30,963 bases of DNA, taken from the NCBI GenBank assembly GCA_900551535.1, contig URWJ01000002.1, positions 1 to 30,963 of the forward strand, given 5' to 3'. Shown piece by piece: positions 18,397-25,032 of this stretch (the stretch's first letter is position 1; every line of letters begins with the position of its first letter). A model generated the notes under the pieces. That model was not told where the DNA came from, did no database searches, and saw only the letters and a list, made by a program, of their open reading frames with translations. This stretch comes from an uncultured Granulicatella sp. (lineage in GTDB: Bacteria > Bacillota > Bacilli > Lactobacillales > Aerococcaceae). A program made the translations under genes and the position numbers.

Positions 18397-19041
18397 TTAT
18401 TCATAAACACGTTCCTTAAATTCTAACCCCGTTTTATTACGAACCGCTACAGTATAATAATATCCTACATTACTATTGCTTCCATGAAACGATATATCTA
18501 ACACTTCTGATTCATCTAATTCAAAAAATTGATTTAAACCACTGTTTTGAATAGCGTAATATATCTCAAAACTCCCATTTTTTGGATTGTATGATTTATC
18601 TTTCAGTTTTAAACGCGACATTACATCCTTATCTATCTTCATTTCTTGGAACAAGAATCTTTTATATCTCCAAAGTTCTGTTGCTAATTTTTCATCAGAA
18701 AAAGAAAACTCCTCATTCTGATACTTCACTTCCACTTGAGAAGTTACCTCTCCATTTTTTCGTCTTACTTTTTTTATGGTTCCCTCAATCATCCGTGTTA
18801 CAGGATTTCCTGTCAGTTCAACCTTGATTCGATATTCCCCTTCAGTATGAGCTTGAAAAATCGTAAAACCGCTAGGAAATTGCTCAAATAAATCTTCCAA
18901 GTTTTTAGTCGGATACACTCGACTGATTTGATTTCCAATTCTATCTTCTAAATAGCCTCTACTATTTCTTTCGTTACATCCATATAGAATTGCGATCAAC
19001 GAAAAAAATAGTACAAAATAAAATAGCTTTTTCCCTTTCAT
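18397..19041 (-). CDS. TilA-like lipoprotein paralogue (copy D), mosaic
   Basis: A 214-residue lipoprotein, first of the tandem trio. The first ~60 residues (MKGKKLFYF, lipobox LYGC with Cys22, RIGNQISRVYPTKNLEDLFEQFP) are nearly identical to copy C, while the middle (HTEGEYRIKVELTGNPVTR) and much of the C-terminal half differ strongly. FHGSN and GYYYT are kept. That sharp change suggests recombination between paralogues, as seen in polymorphic immunity arrays. It has a ribosome binding site GAGAGG and a promoter-like motif upstream shared with copy E. Confidence 0.86.
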   Translation of the reverse strand: MKGKKLFYFVLFFSLIAILYGCNERNSRGYLEDRIGNQISRVYPTKNLEDLFEQFPSGFTIFQAHTEGEYRIKVELTGNPVTRMIEGTIKKVRRKNGEVTSQVEVKYQNEEFSFSDEKLATELWRYKRFLFQEMKIDKDVMSRLKLKDKSYNPKNGSFEIYYAIQNSGLNQFFELDESEVLDISFHGSNSNVGYYYTVAVRNKTGLEFKERVYE

Positions 19042-19074
19042 ACTCGGAACCTCTCTACATGACCTTTTCTTTTA

Positions 19075-19103
19075 ATCATATCATACTTTGCAAACGAAAC
19101 GAT
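19075..19103 (-). promoter_or_regulatory. Promoter-like motif before copy D
   Basis: On the minus strand AAGTATGATATGATTA provides TATGAT (19075-19080) as a -10, 34 bases before the ATG. The -35 is weak. The same 16 bases precede copy E. Confidence 0.55.
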
Positions 19104-19174
19104 ACACCCTTATCAAAATCTCATTTCCAATTTCACAAATACTATTCCTATCTATAACAAAACTTTAAAATGTA

Positions 19175-19206
19175 AAGAAAAAGAATTAAGCAAAGTCGCT
19201 TAATTC
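19175..19206 (-). terminator. Intrinsic terminator of the toxin operon
   Basis: GAATTAAGC and GCTTAATTC pair over 9 bp with a 6-base loop and are followed on the minus strand by a T-rich tract. It lies 37 bases after the second partner gene and is nearly the same as the terminator after copy B. Confidence 0.88.
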
Positions 19207-19242
19207 CTTTCTTACCCTTCATTTAACTTTTTTATTGACATG

Positions 19243-19563
19243 CTATAAACTTAACCATTTCTCGTTTTCGTTCTCAATCGATTGAGTAATAGCCTTTGAA
19301 AATTGCCCTTTAATTTCTTCATCAATTTCTGAATTGATTTTACGAATTTCTTGATTTGCTTTTTCTCCAATCTTTGAAAGAGCAATATTATATTCTTCTA
19401 AATAGCGATTTCTCATGTCTATTCTCCTAGGTGCGTAAATCAAACGTACTAATAGTTTATCCATTGTTTTAGCTATGGCCCCAAATGCTTGATTTACATC
19501 ATCTGGAAATTGATTATAAATTTGATTCATAGTACGTTCTACTTCATCAGAAAATCTAAACAT
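19243..19563 (-). CDS. Small helical T7SS effector partner, TlaA-like (second)
   Basis: A 106-residue, largely helical protein without signal peptide or membrane segment. The C-terminal half is a charged amphipathic coiled coil (LEEYNIALSKIG ... EIRKINSEIDEEI). I do not recognise the family from sequence alone. The call rests on position: T7SS LXG effectors are encoded with two small helical proteins that bind the LXG region and are needed for secretion, and this gene and the one before it fill those positions after the reverse-LXG lipase. It has a ribosome binding site AGAGGAGTAAAA and lies 11 bases after the first partner gene. Confidence 0.7.
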   Translation of the reverse strand: MFRFSDEVERTMNQIYNQFPDDVNQAFGAIAKTMDKLLVRLIYAPRRIDMRNRYLEEYNIALSKIGEKANQEIRKINSEIDEEIKGQFSKAITQSIENENEKWLSL

Positions 19564-19574
19564 TTTTACTCCTC

Positions 19575-19979
19575 TTATTGTTCTTCAGCATTTAGCTTTC
19601 GAAATTTATTTTGTAAGTCTTCAATTTGCATTTCTTGCACACGAACCGTTTCTCTATAATGAACATATAAATCTTCAACATTATTTTCGATAGCTTTTCT
19701 TCTAAGTACAAATTGATTCTTATTAGCTTCAGAGTACGTATTAAAAATTTGTTTTAATCTATTTAACTCTTCTTCACTATATCCATTATCTTTTTTTAAA
19801 TCATAAATAACCCTGTCATATTTATCTTCTAACCATCTAGAAATAGATTTTTCAAAACCCATTAATTCACTCAACTCATTTTCAAGTTTCTTTTTTTCTT
19901 TATTAAACTTATCTTTTATTTCATCTAATCTCAAATAGGCTTCTTTTATTTTTATGACTACTTCATCTTTATCATTCAT
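19575..19979 (-). CDS. Small coiled-coil T7SS effector partner, TlaA-like (first)
   Basis: A protein of about 134 residues, almost all helix. Strong coiled coils are predicted at about 8-45 (KEAYLRLDEIKDKFNKEKKK region) and 75-130. No signal peptide, Cys or membrane helix. A GTG at 19982 immediately precedes the ATG at 19979; both are reachable from AAGGA, which overlaps the toxin gene end. It lies directly after the lipase gene, so it is translationally coupled. By position and architecture it matches the LXG-associated partner proteins (Lap/TlaA), which form a complex with the effector's targeting domain. Inference from context, not from a recognised motif. Confidence 0.72.
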   Translation of the reverse strand: MNDKDEVVIKIKEAYLRLDEIKDKFNKEKKKLENELSELMGFEKSISRWLEDKYDRVIYDLKKDNGYSEEELNRLKQIFNTYSEANKNQFVLRRKAIENNVEDLYVHYRETVRVQEMQIEDLQNKFRKLNAEEQ

Positions 19980-19985
19980 CACTGA

Positions 19986-21224
19986 TTATCCTTCTAATGT
20001 AAACAAATTTTCTAATTCTTTATCTTTTTCAACTAATTCCTGAATACCAGTATCAAGATTAGTTTTTAATCGATTAAATGTATCCACAATATCTTGAACT
20101 TCTTTTTCCTTTTCACTACAATGGCGAGAAATTTCACCAACAATCGAGTCATAATGAACTCCTGCTTCTGCATAGGCTGATAATAATTCATCTGGACTTA
20201 GACTCAATCCTAAATTAGAATTTTTTAAAGAATCATACAAGCTCTGTGCTTTATATTGAGTCCCTTCCCCCGAATGTTCTATTAGTTCTAATGATGATGT
20301 TGACACATTAATTAATCCCTCTGAAAGAATTTGCGCTTGCATTGCATCTAGATAAACCAATTGAGAACTTGTTACCCCTTCGAGGCTAATAGAATTAGAG
20401 TTGGCAAAGGATCTTTTTTTCTTTTTTAGAGATTGCATCCTACTACTTACCTTTTCTATTGTCGAAACCAATTGTTCTTCTGCATTAATAATTCGTAATA
20501 TCTTTGCAACTTGTTCCGCATTCTCCACAATAGGGTCTAATCCATGTCCACTCGAAATTGGCAGAGTAAATTTATCTCCTACAAATACACCATTGAACTT
20601 TTCACTAATGTTTGTTAACGGATCATTTTTTGCAACAATACGAACAATTCTACCAGTATAGTTCTCAATATCTTCATTGATTTGATTAATATTTTGAGAA
20701 ACTATGGGACTAATTTTTATTTGAATCCCTTTCATATAAAGCGGGGCAGGATTATACACTATTGCCATCTTAGAATTATATCTGAGTGCGACACGCATTG
20801 CGACGTTCCCACCAAGCGAATGACCAGTTGGAATTAAATTCTCAGCACCATATTTTTCTGCTAGTTTTTCATAGAATTTGAATGCAGGCGGATAGTGAAT
20901 TCCTGTTCCTAAGAAAATACCTGAACCATCGGCATAAATATCTTCCAATTTATTTCCCTCTAAATTGGTCCCAGTATAAGAAACAATTATCTTGCCCGTA
21001 TCTTTGTCACGAAAAGCCGTTCCACTTGTCCCTGTTACCTTATCATAAAAATCATCGAGATATTCTAAATTCTCTGGAATTCTTTTGTTTGATTTCACTC
21101 TTTTAATTACAACAGAGATATCTTGTTCTTTTGGATTAGCAATTCTGTCTTTTTCAAATTCATATGAAAGATTAGAACCATCTAAAGAAGGTATCAAACT
21201 TCCAGTTTCTTGAACGCTCCCCAT
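19986..21224 (-). CDS. Reverse-LXG type VII-secreted lipase toxin, TslA-like
   Basis: A 412-residue protein without signal peptide. N-terminal alpha/beta-hydrolase (class 3 lipase-like) domain at about 50-250: VSYTGTN (81-87) as likely oxyanion loop, nucleophile elbow GHSLGG with Ser136, candidate Asp201 in AKNDPLTN and His227 in SSGHGLD, a plausible complete triad. Residues about 245-412 are helical and lack catalytic motifs, resembling an LXG-type targeting region placed C-terminally, the reverse of normal LXG toxins. This is the layout of staphylococcal TslA, a T7SS lipase that attacks competitor membranes. Strong AGGAGGTGAG ribosome binding site, 15 bases after lipoprotein copy E and followed at once by two small helical genes. 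A non-secreted intracellular lipase is the alternative. Confidence 0.82.
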   Translation of the reverse strand: MGSVQETGSLIPSLDGSNLSYEFEKDRIANPKEQDISVVIKRVKSNKRIPENLEYLDDFYDKVTGTSGTAFRDKDTGKIIVSYTGTNLEGNKLEDIYADGSGIFLGTGIHYPPAFKFYEKLAEKYGAENLIPTGHSLGGNVAMRVALRYNSKMAIVYNPAPLYMKGIQIKISPIVSQNINQINEDIENYTGRIVRIVAKNDPLTNISEKFNGVFVGDKFTLPISSGHGLDPIVENAEQVAKILRIINAEEQLVSTIEKVSSRMQSLKKKKRSFANSNSISLEGVTSSQLVYLDAMQAQILSEGLINVSTSSLELIEHSGEGTQYKAQSLYDSLKNSNLGLSLSPDELLSAYAEAGVHYDSIVGEISRHCSEKEKEVQDIVDTFNRLKTNLDTGIQELVEKDKELENLFTLEG

Positions 21225-21239
21225 AACTCACCTCCTGAA

Positions 21240-21884
21240 TTAGTCACTAATTCGCTCTAAAAATATTAAATTACTATCTACCTCAACTGAAAGTGTGTAG
21301 TAATAACTTCTATTCGCATTGCTACCGTGGAATCCCAATGTGATTTGTTGTTGGTTGTCTAAGTCAAGAAATTGGTTTATTTGTTCATTCTTAACGACAT
21401 ATTCTAAATCAAAGCTACCATTATTATCATTGTAATAAGTTTTCTTCAGTTTAAATTTCGAAAGAATTTCTTTATTCAATGTCATCTTTTGGAATAAAAA
21501 TTTCTCTACTGGTAAAAGTTTTCTTGCCGCTTCTTCATTGTCATACAAGAATTTTCCCTCATAATACTTGACTGGAATTTTCTCTTCCTCAGCTCCACTT
21601 TTTCTATTGATTTGTTTTATTGTTCCTTCTAAAGGTTTTCCTTTTTCAATTCCTTCTAATTCTAAATCAATAATTCTATCTTCAAACAGATAAGATTGTT
21701 CAATCAAAAAACCATTAGGAAATTGCTCAAATAAATCTTCCAAGTTTTTCGTTGGATACACTCGACTAATTTGATTCCCTATTCTGTCCTCTAAGTATGC
21801 TCTACTATTTCTTCCGCTACACCCAAATAGAATCATTAATAATACCCCCAATAAACTAAATTTAATAAATCTTTTCACTATCAT
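21240..21884 (-). CDS. TilA-like immunity lipoprotein (copy E), cognate to the lipase
   Basis: A 214-residue lipoprotein with signal peptide MIVKRF plus hydrophobic core, lipobox LFGC and Cys22. The mature domain shows the shared core RIGNQISRVYPTKN, EDLFEQFPNGF, EGTIKQINRKSG and GFHGSNANRSYYYT. An upstream frame extension to 21944 is not used: the ATG at 21884 is preceded by AGAGGAG and gives the same length as copies B, C and D. It is the first gene of the toxin operon, 15 bases before the lipase gene, so it is the best candidate for the cognate immunity protein that protects the outer face of the membrane. Confidence 0.87.
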   Translation of the reverse strand: MIVKRFIKFSLLGVLLMILFGCSGRNSRAYLEDRIGNQISRVYPTKNLEDLFEQFPNGFLIEQSYLFEDRIIDLELEGIEKGKPLEGTIKQINRKSGAEEEKIPVKYYEGKFLYDNEEAARKLLPVEKFLFQKMTLNKEILSKFKLKKTYYNDNNGSFDLEYVVKNEQINQFLDLDNQQQITLGFHGSNANRSYYYTLSVEVDSNLIFLERISD

Positions 21885-21918
21885 ACAGAACTCCTCTCTT
21901 GTTGAGTTTGTTACGTTA

Positions 21919-21946
21919 ATCATATCATACTTCACACAAAACACAA
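21919..21946 (-). promoter_or_regulatory. Promoter-like motif of the toxin operon
   Basis: On the minus strand TATGAT (21919-21924) lies 35 bases before the ATG of copy E, with TTGTGT 16 bases further upstream. The 16-base core AAGTATGATATGATTA is identical to that before copy D. Confidence 0.55.
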
Positions 21947-22126
21947 TATATCATCATAAACACTTTTCATTTTTCTAGACCCTCTCCTGCCTTCCCCATC
22001 TATCAACAATATTTAATATCCAAGATTAGAATTCCTAAGCTACAAGTTATAAGATTTCTCTCCATTCGAATGAAGGAATACTTGCACTCACTTCATCGAA
22101 GCAAAACAACAACATTAAAAGCAAAT
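21947..22126. other. AT-rich intergenic region before structured element 1
   Basis: Between the toxin-operon promoter and structured element 1. I see no gene, terminator or convincing plus-strand promoter here. Open frames crossing it run through the palindromic element and have no ribosome binding site. Confidence 0.5.
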
Positions 22127-22316
22127 AAAAAAAGCTACGCGTTTTCGGATAACATAGTAGCCATTATAGCGATCAGTAATCGATGCGAATTACGGATGGT
22201 TGGAAATTCATTTCCTACCATCCGTTTGAGGCTCGATAGGATTGAGACCTTGGCTCAATCCGGTACAGCTATATTGGCTACTATGTGCTTATCCGAAAAT
22301 AAAGCGTAGCTTTTTT
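22127..22316 (+). ncRNA. Structured element 1: long multi-branched hairpin with conserved loops
   Basis: The outer helix pairs 22127-22170 with 22268-22316: AGCTACGC/GCGTAGCT, TTTTCGGATAA/TTATCCGAAAA, CATAGTAGCC/GGCTACTATG and ATAGC/GCTAT, with small bulges. Inside: ATCG/CGAT (22179-22182 with 22234-22237), internal loop ATGCGAATTA and TTTGAGGCT, a 15-base-arm hairpin (22193-22207/22210-22224) with one T-T mismatch, and a second hairpin GGATTGAG/CTCAATCC (22239-22246/22254-22261) with loop ACCTTGG. A G-T wobble in the outer helix favours the plus strand as the RNA sense. The AT-rich ends could terminate transcription both ways, including the nucleotidase gene 9 bases away. It shares loops and architecture with element 2 but not its helix sequences. 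Class unknown to me; a hairpin-type mobile DNA is the alternative. Confidence 0.65.
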
Positions 22317-22325
22317 CATATTTTT

Positions 22326-23882
22326 TTATTTCACCACAGTCTTAAAGTTGTTGTTGACTGTTGCTTCGATGACTGGATGTTTGCGCAAGTATTCCGCAAT
22401 GAGCTCCGTCATGTCAATCTGCACCTCACGCACAATCTTCTCTGGCTTAAACATACTATAGTTTCCGCCACCAACTGCACGATATTGGTTTGTCACTACT
22501 TCTAATTCATCCGTATCTTGAACAGGTTTGCCATGGTACTCTAAGCGAGTCACACGGTCACCGAATGGTCTAGTGAAGTCTAATGTGTACTCGATTCCTT
22601 CGTACATATCGTAGTTATAGAATTGAGGTTTTGGTTCCACATATTTAGGATTGAAGACTGCTTGTCCGTTTTCGACGATGAAATAAGTCGCCACACGTTC
22701 AAGAGCTTTTCTTAAGTCTTCCCCGCTCACTTTTAGAACGGCTAATGTATTTGGATAAATGTAGTTCGTAATCACGTCACGCATACGGATTTCTGAGTTA
22801 AATCCACGACCGTCATTGTTGAATAACGCAGTCCCTGAGATGTCTGCACCACTAGCTTCCATTTGAACCTTATTAATAAATTCAATATATGGATGTTCGC
22901 TTAAACGCGCAGCATGTGGATCTTTAATGGTCATATCTCCAACAACTTTTCCTACTGGAGTATCTAACCAATCTTCCACTTCCGCTTGTAAATCGCTAAA
23001 CATTTCTAATACGGCTGGGTCTGCTGGCACATCTTCTGTTGGGTGAAGTTTTGCTTCACTTGAAACGACTGTATACTTCCCGTCTACTTTTTCCACTTCT
23101 AAGCTAATTTCACCTACATATGCACCGCGGTATCCTGGTTGAATCACTGGCACGCCATTCACTTTTTGTGCAATCACACGGTGTTGGTGTCCTGTCACTA
23201 ACGCATCGATTCCTTCTACTTGCGTCGCAATCGCATACCCTTCGTTTTCTCCTGTTAAAAGTTCCGTTGGGTCCCCGCATGAAAGGTCGCACTCGAATCC
23301 TCCGTGGTAAGTTACAACGACAACATCCGCCACTTTACGCATTTCTGGAACGTATTTCTTCGCTGTTTCCAACGCGCTCACGAATACTAAATCTTTCACC
23401 GTTGCAGGTTGTTCCCAATTTGGAATATAAGGCGTTGTAATCCCTAAAACTGCGATTTTCACGCCGTCTTTCTCGAACACTTTGTAAGGTTCGCCAAACG
23501 CTGGCTTGCCGTCTTTAGTTAAAATGTTTGAGCAAAGAATTGGGTGGTTATAAGACGCAATCGCTTCTCTTAAGTAATCTAACCCATAGTTAAACTCGTG
23601 GTTTCCTAAAATTCCTAAGTCATAGTTTAAGTAGTTCAATACTTTTGTTAAATCAGATGCTACTTTTGAATCTTGTTTACGAACATAGTAGCTTAATGGT
23701 GACCCTTGAATGAAGTCCCCGTTTTCGATTTGAATCACAGGACCATTCGCTTCTTCTTTTAAGCGACGAATCACAGTCGCAGCCTTCGCCGTACTGAATC
23801 CTAAGTCCATATTTCTTTCTGTATAGTTTGTCGGTAACACGTACCCATGCATATCACTAGTTTCAATAATTTTAATTTCCAT
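22326..23882 (-). CDS. Cytoplasmic 5'-nucleotidase/cyclic phosphodiesterase family metallophosphoesterase
   Basis: About 518 residues in two domains. The N-terminal calcineurin-like metallophosphoesterase (1-270) has DxH at Asp10/His12, ENGDFIQG, LGNHEFNYG and TGHQHR, the full two-metal set. The C-terminal 5'-nucleotidase domain (about 310-500) provides base recognition. Family members hydrolyse nucleoside monophosphates or 2',3'-cyclic nucleotides. There is no signal peptide or wall anchor, so it should act in the cytoplasm, as YunD-like proteins do, unlike secreted YfkN or UshA types. The ATG at 23882 follows GTGAGG; a GTG at 23894 is less likely. It has its own extended -10 promoter. Downstream is structured element 1. 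Confidence 0.9.
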   Translation of the reverse strand: MEIKIIETSDMHGYVLPTNYTERNMDLGFSTAKAATVIRRLKEEANGPVIQIENGDFIQGSPLSYYVRKQDSKVASDLTKVLNYLNYDLGILGNHEFNYGLDYLREAIASYNHPILCSNILTKDGKPAFGEPYKVFEKDGVKIAVLGITTPYIPNWEQPATVKDLVFVSALETAKKYVPEMRKVADVVVVTYHGGFECDLSCGDPTELLTGENEGYAIATQVEGIDALVTGHQHRVIAQKVNGVPVIQPGYRGAYVGEISLEVEKVDGKYTVVSSEAKLHPTEDVPADPAVLEMFSDLQAEVEDWLDTPVGKVVGDMTIKDPHAARLSEHPYIEFINKVQMEASGADISGTALFNNDGRGFNSEIRMRDVITNYIYPNTLAVLKVSGEDLRKALERVATYFIVENGQAVFNPKYVEPKPQFYNYDMYEGIEYTLDFTRPFGDRVTRLEYHGKPVQDTDELEVVTNQYRAVGGGNYSMFKPEKIVREVQIDMTELIAEYLRKHPVIEATVNNNFKTVVK

Positions 23883-23914
23883 AATGCGCCTCACTTTCTA
23901 CAAATTCACACACT

Positions 23915-23923
23915 ATTGTACCA
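23915..23923 (-). promoter_or_regulatory. Extended -10 promoter of the nucleotidase gene
   Basis: On the minus strand TGGTACAAT lies 33 bases before the ATG at 23882, with TTTGTG exactly 17 bases upstream of the hexamer, overlapping the end of the DUF1697 gene. Confidence 0.65.
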
Positions 23924-23936
23924 TAAAAAAGCCCTA

Positions 23937-24488
23937 TCACAAAGGTTTCTCTGTCTGCAGTATTTCAGCGATTTTATCAAATGTCTTCCCATTTCGAATC
24001 GTAATCGTCTTATAAAATGGTTGCTTCAAAATCTTCTTATGGTAAGTCGTTTTTTGATACTCTGCCTCATCGATTTTCGCCCAGAAGACTGCACATTTCC
24101 CGATATAGACTCTCTCATTATAAAACTCTGACTCTTCTACAAATCGGATAACCTCACTCACATCTGTTCCCCGTGAGAAAAACAAAATATCCTTTCTAGC
24201 AAACTCATCTTTCCACCATTCCGGAAGCCCCGCCATTTCTTCTAAGTATTCCTCTTTTGAAAGCAGCGCAAACGGAATCGAGAACTCATAATTCTCTTCT
24301 AATACCTTTTCAAGTTTCACAACGATTTTTCCCACACTCTCATCGCTTGCAAAAAATAAGTTCCCACTATTAATGTACGAATCCACATCACTGAACCCTT
24401 CACCTCTCAGCAATTCCTTCAATTCGCTCATCACGACTTTATTTTTGCCACCAACATTGACGCCTCTTAATAAAAGCACATACCGCAT
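23937..24488 (-). CDS. DUF1697 family protein
   Basis: A protein of about 183 residues with the N-terminal family signature RYVLLLRGVNVGGKN and SYINSGNLFF. The family is common in Firmicutes and has no established function. It is cytoplasmic with no membrane segment. The open frame runs to 24524, but the ATG at 24488 follows GAGAGGTG and starts at the conserved motif. It has its own extended -10 promoter and ends just before the nucleotidase promoter, so the two genes may be partly co-transcribed. Confidence 0.9.
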   Translation of the reverse strand: MRYVLLLRGVNVGGKNKVVMSELKELLRGEGFSDVDSYINSGNLFFASDESVGKIVVKLEKVLEENYEFSIPFALLSKEEYLEEMAGLPEWWKDEFARKDILFFSRGTDVSEVIRFVEESEFYNERVYIGKCAVFWAKIDEAEYQKTTYHKKILKQPFYKTITIRNGKTFDKIAEILQTEKPL

Positions 24489-24512
24489 CCGATTCACCTC
24501 TCTTGTCGCCCC

Positions 24513-24521
24513 ATTATAGCA
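24513..24521 (-). promoter_or_regulatory. Extended -10 promoter of the DUF1697 gene
   Basis: On the minus strand TGCTATAAT, a consensus extended -10, is 24 bases before the ATG at 24488. No clear -35. Confidence 0.65.
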
Positions 24522-24628
24522 CACTCTCCTAAAAAGCAGACACTCCGTCCTTGCACCGGTCCGTCGTGAACGAGGAACACAATCTCAAGAACACCTCTCA
24601 ACTTTCCTCAGCTTTGTTGTGTGGAAAT

Positions 24629-24893
24629 CCCTTCAGGAGGCTTTTAGGTGTACGCCTTGTACATCCATTGCGACAGAAACAGCGGTTTTGTTGAAAGATT
24701 AGTGAGAATATCCATTGAATGCGAATTAGAGACACTTACGAATTCATTCGTTAGTGTCTCTTTGAGGCTTCAAAGACGAGAGACCCTAGGCTCGAGTCGG
24801 TGGCTCACTAATATTCTTTCAACAATTAAAACCGCATGTTTCTAAAGCAATCCACCACCACACCCCATACACCTAAAAGCCTCCCCCGAAGGG
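24629..24893 (+). ncRNA. Structured element 2: 265-base palindromic element homologous to element 1
   Basis: Its core (24682-24836) repeats the architecture of element 1: outer helix GCGGTTTT/AAAACCGC, TTGAAAGA/TCTTTCAA, TTAGTGAG/CTCACTAA; TTGA/TCAA helix (24715-24718 with 24770-24773, allowing one base of register) around the same internal loop ATGCGAATTA and TTTGAGGCT; a 15-base-arm hairpin (24729-24743/24746-24760) with the T-T mismatch at the same place; and a second hairpin GAC-GA-GAG/CTC-GA-GTC with loop ACCCTAGG flanks. The helix bases differ from element 1 but pairing is kept. It extends outward through AGAAACA/TGTTTCT and ATTGC/GCAAT to a perfect 16-bp terminal repeat, GAGGCTTTTAGGTGTA (24637-24652) and its complement (24868-24883). 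No target-site duplication was evident. Structured RNA or MITE-like DNA; not assignable by eye. Confidence 0.65.
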
Positions 24894-24967
24894 GCCTCCC
24901 AGCACCAACCCACTTTACAGCACCTAAACACATTCCAACACCGAAACACATCTTCCGCATCCCACAC

Positions 24968-24998
24968 AAAAAGCCTGAGGAAAATTCCCCAGGCTTTC
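24968..24998 (-). terminator. Intrinsic terminator of the ABC importer operon
   Basis: AAAGCCTG-A-GG pairs with CC-C-CAGGCTTT with one mismatch. On the minus strand it is followed by TTTTTG. It lies 35 bases after the binding-protein stop. Confidence 0.9.
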
Positions 24999-25032
24999 GT
25001 TGTGATTGTGTTGTGAATGAACTTATATGTGA

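Noticed and set aside
17034..19041. Regular repeats in the lipoprotein array considered as CRISPR or tandem DNA repeat
   Set aside because: The periodicity is gene-sized and explained by paralogous coding sequences; there are no short repeats with spacers.
22070..22309. Open reading frame on the plus strand across structured element 1
   Set aside because: It runs through the palindrome, has no ribosome binding site and no recognisable protein features.
22127..24893. Retron, T-box or IS200/IS605-end explanation for the two structured elements
   Set aside because: No reverse transcriptase or transposase gene is present in the window, and the T-box motif AGGGTGGNACCGCG is absent. A transposon origin is kept only as a hypothesis for element 2.
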